The translations under genes and the position numbers were made by a program. This document shows, one piece after another, positions 24,561 through 37,198 of a stretch of 64,000 nt of DNA (positions within the stretch are counted from its first letter, which is position 1; each line of letters opens with the position of its first letter). This DNA is from Phaseolus vulgaris (Eukaryota > Streptophyta > Magnoliopsida > Fabales > Fabaceae). The notes below the pieces were generated by a model. That model did no database searches, was not told where the DNA came from, and was given only the letters and a program-made list of their open reading frames with translations. The stretch spans positions 34,581,253 through 34,645,252 of the forward strand of contig NC_023755.2 in NCBI RefSeq assembly GCF_000499845.2, given 5' to 3'.

Positions 24561-26253
24561 CCACACTAGCAAAGCACACTTTAGTTAGATAGTCGGTAAT
24601 ACGCAAAGTAAAAAGAAAAATATTGTGTAAAAAAAAACTAATAATTACTTATGAAAGAAAATACAAGTTTAAGGCACATACAGCACATAAAAGTTTGAAA
24701 TCTCTTTAGAAAGTACCATCAATGACTACACAGAACAAAAACACACAAAAATTATTAGAATGATGTATACCAGAGGATTGATCTTATTAGAATCACTGCC
24801 AAGCTTATTCATAGCATCACGCATGCAAGCCAGGTCAACAACAGCAGGGACTCCAGTAAAATCCTGTGGTGAGGAGAAAAAACAGGTTAAAGAAATAACC
24901 CAAATGATTTATATCATACATCCATGGCAACAACTCTTAGGCCGCACCCAGTATTGAACAAGTTTACCTGCAGCAAAACACGAGCAGGCTTGAAAGGAAT
25001 CTCAACTTGCTTCACAGAAGAGTTTTCCCAGTCAATAATCTTTTCAACATCTTCCTTAGTAACTTGGAAGTTGTCACAATTACGGATGGCAGATTCAAGC
25101 AGAATTCTGATAGAGTATGGCAACCTATCTGTTAAGCACCCACAAAGTTGAAACCATCAGCAACGAAGAATTAACAAGGAGAGAGCGCTATTTTAAAGAA
25201 CTAGAATTTTATATTAGAATACGATAATAGAACTACATCACCGACACACATTCCAACCAAAATTCAAGCAAATAAAATTAACCAACTAAGCTAGCGAATT
25301 ACCAATTCTCGGATCATTGAGCGACGGGAGGCTGTAGAACTTTCCAAACTCGCCACCACCAGGCTTAGGGAGACTCGTTAGATTTCCCTTGAAAGGATTA
25401 TCAAGAGCTGCAATGGCACTTACATCAGATGACCGATCAGAACACAAAATTCAGCAGCATACATTACCGATACTAAACTACATATCTCTTAGATAAAGCA
25501 TAATCCGTAAGCACTAAATGACAAACATAATAATATTTTAACAAGTAAAAAAATAATTAGACAACTATGGTATAATAATATAGCAGAATGAATTAATAAT
25601 TGATTAGTTAAATAAAGTTCAGTCTAAATTAAACCAGGTTGAGAATATACGAGTGAATATATGATTTCTCTTCTCTTAACCTCGTTATTTCACAACTATA
25701 TAATAATATTGATATTAATAATAATAATAATAAATAATAATAATAACAACTATAATATGAATTGACGATGGATTAAACGTGGTTGTGAATATATGATTTT
25801 TTTTCTCTCTTAACCTCGTTGACAATCGGACAGGAGAATCCAGAAAAAGAAAAAGGCAAACTGAATTCAGTCATTTCAAACTTCACATTCGATCGAAAAA
25901 CGAAAAATCGCATCCGAAAAAAAAGATTCTCAGCTAAACGAAGCAGATCAAAAGAAACAGAGCTCCAATATTGCGGGAGAGAGCAGTGAAATACCACTAG
26001 TGGCGATCCTCCGGTGGAAGCGTTCGATGAGGGGAGCGACGGCTCTGATCTGATGGCGGAGGCCGAGAGGAGAGCGCCAATCGACGCCGTGGCTCCATCG
26101 CGGAACGGCGGAGCCGAAGGAGCGCGCGGCGGAGGAGGAGCCGGATGATCGGCCAGGAATGGAACGAGAGAAGGCTCTAGAAACTGTAGAGGAGGTAGAG
26201 GAAGCAAGCTTGGAGCGAGAAGCTCGGAGGAGCGAAGAGGCTGCGGAAGCCAT
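17731..26253 (-). CDS. ACO: Aconitate hydratase, mitochondrial (20 exons, 983 aa)
   Basis: Aconitase interconverts citrate and isocitrate in the TCA cycle. Exons (plus coordinates, first to last): 25995-26253, 25303-25407, 24968-25128, 24771-24863, 23583-23768, 23312-23473, 22971-23115, 22739-22881, 22606-22662, 22431-22510, 22254-22329, 21343-21528, 21110-21177, 20864-20982, 20609-20730, 19707-19805, 19143-19622, 18287-18385, 17954-18196, 17731-17799. All introns are GT-AG and the exons sum to 2952 bases, exactly 984 codons with the TGA. Exon 1 ([19 protein letters not shown]) is rich in Ser, Ala and Arg and lacks early acidic residues, as a mitochondrial targeting peptide. The 4Fe-4S ligands are C526 ([11 protein letters not shown]), C592 and C595 ([10 protein letters not shown]). 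The substrate loop GSGSSRDW is at 865-872 and the protein ends YVIRNLIKQ. No break is seen. A cytosolic share is also known for plant aconitases. Confidence 0.97.
24478..24556. repeat. Compound microsatellite (TATATC/TA/TG) in aconitase intron 4
   Basis: CTATAT units pass into TA and then about 14 TG units. It lies inside the 907-base intron between exons 4 and 5, which is otherwise AT-rich and empty. Confidence 0.9.
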
Positions 26254-26360
26254 GATCAAAGCATTCGTATGCTGAGAAGCGTGTGGAGAGCGAACGCAAA
26301 TTAGGGCTTCTTCTAGTTCTAGAAGAAAATAACAGTGCCCAATATTTCTCTCTCTCTCAC

Positions 26361-26369
26361 TATATATAT
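26361..26369 (-). promoter_or_regulatory. Likely TATA box of aconitase
   Basis: On the minus strand ATATATATA is followed by a GA/CT-rich leader (GTGAGAGAGAGAGA) and by the ATG 108 bases later. Spacing fits a short 5' untranslated region; no start site is proven. Confidence 0.45.
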
Positions 26370-26370
26370 G

Positions 26371-27196
26371 TCTTTTCAATTGTTACTCGAGATAACACGA
26401 AGCAGTAACCGTTTTATTGACCCGAACCCGTTCCTCTGCGGGTGTTTCCAGTCAACTCCCTAAATAAAATACCAAAAAACCTCTTATAGCTTATTTAATT
26501 TATTTTTTTTACTCATGATAATAAATATACCCAGGTTCCCGGCAAATTTTGCGAAGTTTCGCCAAGTGGCTTCATCAAGTTGAATTGTTTCATTTAACTT
26601 TATTCACGTCATCGGCGAAAAAACCACCACCGTTCCCTTCTCTCATTATTAGCTTTCTATGACCAACGAATCATTCCACGTGCTTTCTCCATCTTTTATT
26701 TTTCATCCTTCATTTCGTAGCCTAATGCAATAATAAATTGTTCATTTATTCTTTTCCTTGTTTTATATACCATTCGTGTCGGTTTTCACTTTTGTTAATG
26801 GAATCGCGAGCCACTTGGTCAGCATCACTTTACCGTTGAAAGCGCAAGGATCATCAAGTGGCTAGGGTTGATTGAGAGGCATGCGCCTGCGATGTACTCT
26901 AGTTGATTTTGGTTTATTTATTATCATGACTGAAAGTTTTTGCTTAAAAGTCCTTGTCTGAATTAGTTTCAGAAAGTAGGTATAATATTCGGCCATCGAA
27001 GCGGACCGAGAATAAAATACTCGATGGTAGGTCCAGCACAAACGTTGACGATTCCCCACAACAGTCTTTTGGATTATTTTTATAAAATAAAACACTCTTT
27101 AAAGATTTTTTTAAAGAATCAAAATTTAAAAATTAGTCATTTTTCATAAAATCAATTTAAAACATCTTCTATTATTTTTAAAAGTATTTTAATTTA
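26371..27196. other. Upstream flank of aconitase, no gene seen
   Basis: No coding frame is convincing. A G-box core (CACGTG) occurs at 26677-26682 and a TA-rich stretch near 26765. A 77-codon minus frame (26862-27095) has no recognisable content. Confidence 0.5.
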
Positions 27197-27201
27197 ATAA
27201 G

Positions 27202-27717
27202 TGTTCCTACTAGGGAGATGGACCTATAGAACTATTGAAGTCTTTTTCTCCTTCTCTCGGTCGGTCAGATTGTTGGGTGATGAACTAAGGTTCTTCTCGT
27301 CCTCCTGCTTCTCCTTCGGCACTCGGTCTCGGGTGAACACCGGATGGTGGGTACCTGCGAAGGCACTCCGACGCTCAAGTCAGTAAAGCAGGTGATCAGT
27401 TCTCTGGTAGGTGAACAGTAATAAATGACGTCTTGGGATGTGTGCTATTTATATTATTCTAATGGGTCTACCTTGTTGGGTCTGTTTATCGGAGTGGACA
27501 TACTTAGGGTTGTATTACCTAATTCTTAATGACGAATTAACTTCAGTGACCTTGATTTGGGCATTAGCAGTAATATGGGTCGGTCGTCGGTCAAGTTCCC
27601 CTGGTCTCGGTCGTCTCGGCCAAGTCTCTAAGGTATCTGCCAAATAGATCAGGTCTCGGGCAGCCAGGTGAGTCTCGATTCGAGAGACCAGGGACCGATA
27701 TCGTCCATACCGGTACA
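27202..27717. mobile_element. Solo LTR (516 bp) with 5-bp target duplication ATAAG
   Basis: The block begins TGTTCCTACTAGG and ends CCGGTACA, so it has TG...CA tips with the inverted trinucleotide TGT/ACA. ATAAG stands directly before it (27197-27201) and directly after it (27718-27722). It is clearly more GC-rich than its flanks (GGTCTCGG, GTCGGTCAG motifs). No internal retrotransposon coding is attached. This is what remains after recombination between two LTRs of one element. Superfamily and orientation cannot be told from the LTR alone. Confidence 0.85.
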
Positions 27718-27722
27718 ATAAG

Positions 27723-30700
27723 CAACAGGTGACGTGTATTATTGATATGTTAAATATTTTAAAGTATCACGTTATTTTGTATTAAGAGAATTTGGATACC
27801 TCTATATATAATAAAAATTAAAGCATATAAATATGGAAAAATAAATTAAAATCAAGTTAATAAAATTATATTAAAAAGAAAAAAGGTGACTTGTTAATGC
27901 TAGGAATGCTTAGTACAAGAAAAAGTTATAGGTTTCTTAATATAAAAGTTGAAAATCCTTTCATTGATATAATAGGCTTTCATTTATTTTGTTTTTAAAT
28001 TTTTTTATTAATAGGTATAGTATCATTTTTATTAACATATGGGTTTTGGTCTACTCTCCCCATATTTTTGTATTTTATTTTTTATTTTTTTTAATAATAT
28101 TTTTTTTCATGTGATGACAAATAATTGTTGTTATTTGAGATATCAGTCTAGCGAGATGTCAAGTAACATAATAATGTCTAACATAAAAGATTTTTATAAA
28201 AATAAAAAAAAAATATATATAAAATTTAGAAAATATATTAAATTTGATTTATCTAATAAAAATAATATTCCAAAAAGTCAATATTCTTTGAGAACGAATT
28301 TAATATAAGTTTTCTAGGGAGGAACGAGATAAGAAATTAATTTTTTTCTAGTTAGAAAGTATAGAAAATTTACTAAAAAAATACCATGTTACTCTAATTA
28401 AATTATTTAATATGATATTAAAGTAAAGACTTTGGTAAAATAAACCATTATTATTTTTTTCTAAAATTTTATGTAAATGTTCTCAAAAGTATTTTCCACT
28501 AATCAAACAAATTTTATTTCTTTTTGTAAATTATGATTCACTGTTGTCGGTTATGAAAAAAAAAAAGTGTATAGTTCCCTAAACATCTCTTAAAATATAA
28601 TTGAAAAAGAAAAAAAAAGTAAATCTAGGATAAATTTAATACTATTGACTAAGTTAATTGTTTTTTCAATTCTTATAAACTATTTGATTGAGTTTTATAA
28701 AAAAACTATTGAAGAAAATAATTTTAAATCAATTTTCTTCAAAATATAAATAAATAAATTTGAAAATTAAATATTTATTTTATTAATAATTATTATATCA
28801 ATTAAATTCTCATCACTTTTATTTATAATAATCAAACTCTTTAAAATAAGAAAAATAAAAACATGTTAAAAAAATATTAATCACTATTAATGGGATATTT
28901 TTATTCTGATAATTTGTTAGTTATGACACTTTTCCTCAAGGTGAATAAATAATATTGATCATATCTAACTTGTTTATAATGTACTGAAGTCTACTCTAAG
29001 AAAATCTCTTAATAAAATAGTTTGTTTTCTAAAATGATGTAATAACATGTATTGTAATCATAAGACTTCAATCAAGATTATCCTATGTCTCTCAATTTTA
29101 ATATATTTGATTTTATATTGTATTAAATTATGGACAATATTATTTTTTGAATTATTATCACAATAAATTGCATTCGAATCTCGACCTTTATTTTAAGTTA
29201 TGTGTGGTAGGTAACTTAGTTTGCACGCACCTCCAAATTAAATAAGTAACATTAGGAGGGACTTTATGGTCCATATCTTTTATCAAATAGCCTGTTTCTT
29301 AGCTTTCCATTGAATCTTCACAGCGAAACTCATGTCAATTGTACACTGAACATCGCTTGAATTTTCCATTTTTATTCATCTACATTCCCTTTTTAAGTTG
29401 TAAAGTTGTTAACTCTGCCCTAAAATCGTTTATTAGATTTTCTTTCCATGCAAATCATGTTCTCCTCTGTTAAAAGTCCCATCGCCACCTATTTTGCACC
29501 CAAGATCCCTTTTTCAATATGTCCCTTTTTTTTTTGGAATTTAGGAATAATCTTAGATAAGTAACCCCTAAACAATTCTTTCATTTCCACTTATTAAATA
29601 AAAAATAATGTTTAATCCAACTCACCTTATTCTAACACCATCTCGAACGAATGTGTCTCCCCCATATTTTTTTAAGTCCCTCCACAGTAGAGAAGTACAT
29701 TAATTTGTGTTCACCTTTTATGAAGCTCTCTCCACCCTTCGTGTTCTCTTTCTAACACTTACACCACATAGACACTTTTTAATGAAACATGTTTTATGCC
29801 CATTTTACTATACCATAAGTGTTATTAATGTTTTGTTTGAATTAATGATATTATTTAGAAAGTAATTCTTAGAGGAACGTTGGAAGAAATTGAGTTGTTT
29901 GAATTAAGTGAATAGAATGAAAAGTAAATAGAAAATTTATGAAAATTTGTGTGAGTGATATGAGAGAAAATTATAATTTTTATTATTTATAATGATTTTA
30001 ATTATTTTATTATTATTATTTTATAATTTTATTATTAATATATTTATTTTATTTTATATATTCTTTTTAATAATGATTATTTATATTATATAATTAATTA
30101 TTTTCATTTTATTATAAAATAAAGATAAATATTAATGAAATAATAATATATATTTAATATAATAGTATAAAACATATAATTAAACATATAATATATTTAA
30201 TACATTTTTAAAATATAAATTAAAGTTAAAATAAATTTTAAGTTAAAACAAAAATTATTATAAAACCTTAATAAATAAAAAAGTTATATTTTAAAATAAA
30301 ATTATATTAAAATAAATCATTAAAATTTAATTATTTTTTATTTTATTGATTAATTTAATATTTTTATTTTATTTATTTAACATAAAACATATATTAAAAA
30401 AATATTTATTTTATTTTATTTTATTATAAAGTTAATTATTATCTATTTTAAAATATAATATTTGTTAAGTTTTATTTAATAATAATAAAGTAACTTAAAT
30501 TATTAAAAAATGAACTTTACTCACAATTGAGAAGGGTAAATTCGAGGAGAAATTCTTTATTGTTTTTTACAATTTTTCACTTAGTTCTTTGAGTTTTCCT
30601 CTCCTTTCATTGTTTTATATGTTTTCATTGTTGGAAAACAAACGAGACATAAATATCTTAACATCTTTGACCTCTAGACCACACATTTTCTTGGTCAATA

Positions 30701-30999
30701 AATGTCCTTCCAACTTACTCTTATATCCTTAGATTGTATATTTTTTATGTCCATATCCAGCTCACCTAGAATTTAAAAAAAAAATATATTAAAATAATAA
30801 AGGTAAATGTGTCAAGACAAAGTTAATTAGACAAACTTTTCAGAGTAAAAAGATAAATGTTTATTTTTTCATTGAGGCATTCTACTCCCAAACTTTTTTG
30901 TGTTTGACTCCTTAATTCAATTATTTTAAGATTAACTCCTAAATTAAAAAAGAGAAAATGTAGAATCTTTGAATTTAACAAATTTGTCTTAGATATTTA
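27723..30999. other. Very AT-rich intergenic DNA
   Basis: Long A/T tracts and TTATTTAT-like words (densest at 29980-30500). Only short frames of no recognisable content. A weak pair of GTTTG-containing inverted ends around 29830 and 30640 might mark an old MITE but lacks a clear target duplication. Confidence 0.6.
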
Positions 31000-32060
31000 T
31001 TCTAACTCCTCTGCATATTTCGTCTCACATGTACTTTTAAAGAATTTTACTTTTAAGTCTCAATACTAGCTAAAAACTCTTTAAAACACTATTAATGAAT
31101 AACACATTGTTAAGAGTGACTTCTCTTAGAAAGATTGTATCATCAACAAATTAGAGTAAATTAACTTCAAAACTTTTTTTCATTAGACTACTTAAACCTT
31201 ATACTATAACGATAAAAAGAGTTGGTGCTGACAGATTCCTTGTCTTAACTTAACTCTCTTCGCATTTGGAATTTTATTGTAGGACTTACATTTACCAACA
31301 CATATGGAAATATGTATCAATAAATTCTCTAATGCAATCCACCTAAATTTTATGAAAACTTATCCTTCTTAAAATATAAGTAAGAAATTTCACAAAACCA
31401 AGTCATGTGCCTTTTTCATATTTCACTTTGAGCACAAGGCATTTCTTTTTCAACCTGCCAGCTTTGTCCACCACTTTATTAGGCATCATCACACCATGTA
31501 ACATGTTTCTATCACCCAATAATGTACTCAACCTCTTATCAATCACTTTTGATACAACCTATTTAATCTTATTACGAAGTACCTTGACTATTGTTCTTTA
31601 CATGCAACTATAGGTTTCTAATCTCCAAGGTTCAAAGGATTATTTGTCTTTAGAATAAAATAGAAAAAGGAAGTATTACCTCCCTTTTGATATGATGACA
31701 ACATGAAATCCCATTATAAGTCTCAACAAATCCACCTTTATAGCCTCCTATAAGCATTTGATAAACTTGAAACTTAATATATCTATATATGGACTTTTGC
31801 CATTCTCATACTTCTAAACTACATATTTCACACTCCTTTCCTCAAAGGGACTTATTAAAATTGAATTATCTTCATTAGATATTGAAAAATTGAATCTCAC
31901 GCAATCCCAATCTTCTATCATTGGCTCAACGAATCTCTTTTGAAAAAATTACTCAACCATTTTCTATAACTACAAATGGATTGTTTACTCACCTACATTC
32001 TACCCTTATGCCTCTAAACATATTAGTCTCCCTTTTCAATTTTACCTTCAAGTCAAAATA
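31000..32060 (-). pseudogene. Old LINE reverse-transcriptase remnant
   Basis: Read on the minus strand in shifting frames, the order of motifs is that of LINE ORF2: an EERSVKYVVxKYENGKSP stretch near 31850-31800, a NPLNLGDY-like stretch near 31630, KTIVKVLRNKI and a VIDKRLSTLLGDRNMLHG-like block near 31590-31500, RLKKKCLVLKVKYEK near 31440, and a KLRQGI block near 31240. Stops and frame changes occur every 20-60 codons, so this copy is far older than the LINE at 1-4786. Neither end is clear. Confidence 0.75.
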
Positions 32061-33037
32061 GTTTGAGTTGATGTTTGTAACATCCAAAAATTTTAATATT
32101 TTCCTATACAGTAATTGCCTATTAGACGCTTATATAGTATAATACATCTTGCAACTGTACAAATTACTAAACGTTGTTTTCTTTCAATAAACTCACATAA
32201 TTTATAGATCAAGGCATCTAATAAGTCTCGATCATGAGACCGTCTAATAAACATCATCTTCTTATGATAATAAAAGAATAAAGATTAATCCTAGATTAGA
32301 CAGTCAAATATGGAGTTGACTGTTAACATGGCTTTAGATAGTCAAACTTGGACTAGATGGCCAAACATTGACTAGACGGTCAAACATGGATGGTCAAACT
32401 TGGATGGTCAACCTTAGACCAAACAGTAAACACCTCAATAGATTATTAAAGGAGGATTAGATGACCATAAAGACATTAGATGGTCATATCAAGGGTATTA
32501 GATGATCTGATATCCTTTAAAGGAGAGGATAAATATATTACTTTCTCATCATTTCACCTTATCACGTGAGCTTTTACTTATCCCTCAAAAGAGAATATGA
32601 GATTAGAAACAAATATCTCCAAGCACATAATGTTGAAGATATGATAAGCTTCACTTATCATCATTTCACCATGCTCCTTAGTTTTACCATATCACCTCAA
32701 CCTTTACAATTGAAACTAATCATCAAGATTTAATTAAACTCCAAACTAAACAAGAATAACTTTTAAACTAATATTTGAATTGGTTCATTTTAATTAATTG
32801 CTTGATTTATTGGATTTTGAAAGAATTTAGAAATTTCAGCCCCACCTGAGATTATTGAAGAACTCAATAAATATGGTCATGAAATTTAACTAAAATGTTG
32901 TAAATTTAAACTACATTGATATTTTTTATTATTATGGTTTGATTGTTCTATGTTTGGATTTTTATTATTTATGGTTGGATTGTATTGGTTTAGATTTTTC
33001 AACTTTGCATTGACAAACTTAGATAATACTATTTTGC
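32061..33037. repeat. Intergenic DNA with clustered GGTCAAAC/GGATGGTCAA words
   Basis: Between about 32300 and 32430, short words such as AGTCAAACTTGGA, GGTCAAACATGGA and GGATGGTCAA recur six or more times in loose tandem. The rest is AT-rich with no gene. A TGTAACATCC at about 32075 looks like an LTR tip, but no matching end was found. Confidence 0.5.
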
Positions 33038-33045
33038 ACATTTAT

Positions 33046-34187
33046 TAGGGATGACAATGCAGGGTGGGCCATGAGGGCTGGTTCGTCACCAAAAAGCGTG
33101 GGACGAACTCACTAATCTAGCTTGTTAACCCACTTAAGTTCGCCCTGCATTACCCGCAGCCCGTGTGGACCACCAACAGGGTAGGGCAGGTTAGCTCATT
33201 GGCCCGCTTCAATAAAAATAACCATTTTTTTCCACAAAAAAATCATACATTACTCATCCATGATTGCAGTGTGACATTTATTTTTAAAAAAATTGAATTT
33301 AATGTACTAAAAAAATGAATATTTTATTTTAATCGTCTAAAGAAGTTGATATTAAAAGTGACAATGGATTTAGCTTTAAGTAAAGTCTTAAATTTAAAAT
33401 TTGTTAATAAAAAATAATATAAAGAAAAAAATTCAATAGGACACTTTTTAAAAATTTATTTATCTTCATTAAAATATTTTGTGGCAATAATATGATTTAG
33501 AAATGTAGACCTTTTTTTTAATCTAGAATATTTTAGATGAAAACTAATTCTTCATACAGTGAGATATGTTTAAAGATTTAGGTTACTTTTGCTTTTCAGT
33601 TAGAGGTTTAAAACCTAATTTAAAGGGGAAAATTATAACTATCAAAAAGTATATGAAAATTCTTCTAAGGTTGCATCCAATGTTCTTGAAATGGAAGAAT
33701 AATGATGTTTTTGAATTAGCTATGTTTGATGTGGTGGTATAATTGTGTGCATGTCATTTTGGTTGAATTGGATGCTAGCATGTTGTGAGAGTTTTAGGTA
33801 TATATGACTCTCAAATACTCTGACATATCAATATTTTACCTCTATTGATTTTTCCATTTGTGTAATTCATTTACATACATATAGAGGAAAAATATATGCA
33901 AAAAAAAAACTTTAATTCTTTTTAATCAAGCCTTCTAACAATCCTCATACTTGAATTCCTTTATATTTTTATCTTAATTGAATGAATCGAAACAAAGATT
34001 AAATTTTAATTTATCAACAACAGAAATAGTTTTTTTTTATATTAATGAAAATTTATTTGTTTTTAAAAAATATTTTCCTTATGCGAGATAGCCTACAAGG
34101 CTGCAGGCTACCTCTTATGCGAGGTGGGCTAATGAAATGAGTCTGCATTCCTTATGATGGACGAGTCAACCCGCATTTCCACCCCTA
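33046..34187. mobile_element. Non-autonomous hAT-type transposon (1142 bp)
   Basis: The left tip is TAGGGATGACAATGCAGGGTG; the right tip, read inverted, is TAGGGGTGGAAATGCGGGTTG, about 75 % alike. Eight bases ACATTTAT stand on both sides (33038-33045 and 34188-34195), the size expected for hAT transposases. CCCGC/GCGGG words are enriched in the subterminal 150 bases on both sides. The interior is AT-rich and codes for nothing, so movement needed an enzyme from elsewhere. Confidence 0.88.
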
Positions 34188-34478
34188 ACATTTATTAATT
34201 ATTACTTTAAATGACACTCTTATTATATTATACATTTATTGGATTTTCTAAATTATCGTTGACGTACACACACAAATGTATGTCCATAATTATATTGATT
34301 TAAAAAAAAATAAAAAAAATTATTAAGTTGCAATGAGTTTGGTACACACCTATAAATTTTTCTTTATATAATTACCCACAAATTTATTCATATATAGTTA
34401 TCTACAAATATATTTGTATGTAATATGTGTTACTTACTAACATTATTTATAGATAACATTGTATAAAATTAACCTTGT

Positions 34479-34498
34479 ACCCGTGCACAACACGTGTA
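34479..34498 (-). repeat. Helitron 3'-type hairpin
   Basis: CGTG-CACAA-CACG (34482-34494) within TACCCGTGCACAACACGTGT. Hairpins of this look, with a CCCGTGC core, stand just before the 3' tip of plant Helitrons. Confidence 0.55.
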
Positions 34499-35039
34499 TT
34501 TTATAAAAAAAAAAGAATTACAATAACTAAAAGACTATAATATTAACAAATAGAATATCATTCATGCAAGTACATTTGCAGTAAATAAATAATATAATTA
34601 AAATTTGGATGCCTCAATCATTGTGTATGTGAATATGAATGAAGAGTATCTAACTAATTATCTTTGAATGTCTTTTTCTCGTATACACTCTTTTAATTCT
34701 TTATGTGTACTAAAATAACATCATTTCAACCACCAATATCAAAGTTTGACTATAATATCAATGAATAAATGAAAAACCTGCAAGCTCAGCAACATAATCA
34801 TTTTGATGTTGTTGTTGCACAAATAATATATACTGCTACACAATCACATTTGTTATCACGAGAGTCACATTATTTATATGTAAACAAATAAAACAAAGAA
34901 ATGAATTGTAAATGTAATAATGTTCATACCTCATATGTGTGATGTAACATCATATTTTAAAGACTTTGAAATACTTCCTTGTAAACAACATTAGTTGTTG
35001 AAGTAGTTTGTTGTCCTTCTTCATCCAAAATTAAGATTT

Positions 35040-37075
35040 TCAAACCTTTTTAGATTTTACTCGAGAAACAACAGCATATAACTGCCCATGTGTAAATACA
35101 GGCCTTGGAAGATAAAACCCAACTTTGGAAAGTGTTTGACCTTGACTTTTATTTATAATCATTGCAAAGCACAAAGATACTGAGAATTGTCTTCTTTGAA
35201 ACTTGAAAGATAGTCCTGGATCTGAAGGAATCAAGTCCATTATAAGAATGAGTATTTTATGCCCAATGTTTTTTCCTGTAATCACTGTAGCACCAATAAC
35301 ATTCTTCCCCAACTAATTAACTTGTAATTTGGTGCCATTACATAATCCATTAGCTTGATCAATATTTCTTAAAAAAGAATTATAGGAACACCAGTTTTGA
35401 GTTTTAGGCAATGATTAGGAATTCCTGAGCATCTAATATCGTTTAAAAACTCCGATGTAAACCACTCAACTTGAATGTCTTCTTTTTCATTAGATTGACA
35501 AGGTGTGTCTGAACTTAAGTAACTTCTTCTCCAGACATTAAACATATGATAAATTCATTAACTTGATCTACACATTCAGTCGTCGGACAATATATTGCAC
35601 CGTCATCAAAATAGTTAGCATTACTCATGTTATCCAAGAATTTAGGATATACAAATTCAACTAAGTTGAGTAAAGGTGAATCACTATGTTCGATTAAAAG
35701 ATGTTTGGGTATTTCAATTATGCCTTCCCCCATTTCATTTAAGTTCATATTTCCATCACCAATATTTGTAATCCCAATCATCAATTTCTTTAATCTCTGT
35801 CGCACTTTCAACTGATTTCTGACTTGTTAATATCATATTCTTTGAAAGTTTAAAAACTTTGCATTATTTCCGTAATTGAGAATAGTTTATAGCTGCCTTT
35901 ACAATGTTGTGCCTTGATCCCTTTTTGAAAATAGGCAGAATCTATCCAAAATCACCTTCCAGTACAACAACTTTACCACCAAAATGCTTGTTATTGTTCT
36001 CTTCATGTACAACCTTCATAATATTTCTTAATGTTCCATCAAAAGACTCAAAACACAACCTATTCATCATTGGAGCTTCATCCTATATAATCAACTTTGT
36101 CTAAATCAATAACTTAGCATGAAGACTTCCATGACTTATGCTACAGGTTGATTCCTCATTTATTATAAGTGGAATACAAAAGGTAGAATGAGTTGTTCTT
36201 CTGTCAAGAAGCAATAAAGAAGCAATGCCACTTGAAGCTACATTTAACACTATCATTCCTCTAGATCTGATTCCACTGGACAATGTTTTCCACATAAATG
36301 TTTTGGCTATTCCGTTATATCCATATAAGAAAAAAAAACCTCCCACTTGAGTATGCACTACTGTCATTATATTTTCATATGCATTCGATTGTTCAGTAGT
36401 AAGACATTTGAACAATGATGCATGAATTTCATACATGCTTGTTCTATCACAACTTAATTCATTAATAAGAAATCTATTTTCCAAAATATATGAATTTGAA
36501 CGAGTAGGCGGAGGTAGACAACTGAAGTCCTTCAAAGACTTACCATTTGAAACTAATAATTCATCTATTTGCAGGAGACAAATATTTTGTATTTCAGAAT
36601 CCTCAATATGAAGGCCTAGCAAAATAAACTTATATTACATACCATTTAAATTATTAGTTAAATTTGGATTAAGACATACAAAAACAAACATTCATTACAT
36701 AACTTTGAATCATTAAGTTAAATTTGGAATAAGTATTTCGTTTTTACCTGGTAAGTTAAACTCTTTCCTCTTTTTACATAGAATGTCATCAGATAGTAAC
36801 TTCAAAGTACATCTCCAAACTTCATCAGGCTTAACCATTGTATTCATCATTAGCAGTGTAGCAAACAAAGTTCTCAGTTGACGTGTAGAAGCAAGGTAGT
36901 TAGATTCTTTAATTGCATCAATAAATTCTTTATCATCAGTCAGTAGCCTCATTGCATAGCAAGCATCTTGATGCGTCTTGTAAGTTACGCTATTAATAAT
37001 TTTTATGCTCTGGTAATCAGACAACTGACTCAATCCCTTCAAAGGAGTATCTGTTGAGTCAATCATCCTACACAT
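35040..37075 (-). pseudogene. PIF1-type (Helitron) helicase, damaged
   Basis: PIF1-family helicases unwind DNA 5' to 3'; in Helitrons this domain follows Rep. From 37075 the frame has a HQDACYAMRLLTDDKEFIDAIKE block typical of the start of Helitron helicases, up to about 36740, where GT...AG borders suggest an intron (about 36743-36608). The next part (36622-36101) carries the Walker A region as GYNGIAKTF; the canonical second Gly is Ala. An in-frame TAG stands just before DEAPM (Walker B, near 36075) and another one codon later than EGDFG. The piece at 35811-35515 has IYCPTTECVDQVN, and 35312-35040 has the last motifs ([20 protein letters not shown]). Relatively few stops suggest moderate age. 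No Rep domain precedes it; the RPA-like gene does. Confidence 0.85.
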
Positions 37076-37198
37076 TTTAAATTTTCAGTTAGAATCCGTT
37101 GAAGTCATAAATTTCAACAATACTCACTAAAATCTTTTATTGAATGATAAACAGTATATTGAACTAACCTTTTCTTAAGAATTGTAGCCTATTTAGAC

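Noticed and set aside
27438..27718. Frames inside the solo LTR
   Set aside because: Short, overlapping on both strands, and explained by the higher GC content of the LTR.
29830..30650. Possible MITE with GTTTG-containing inverted ends
   Set aside because: Only a few bases match and no target duplication is seen; AT-rich DNA gives such pairs by chance.
32075..33040. Possible LTR starting TGTAACATCCAAAAATTTT
   Set aside because: The tip looks right, but no CA end with a matching 5-bp duplication could be found.
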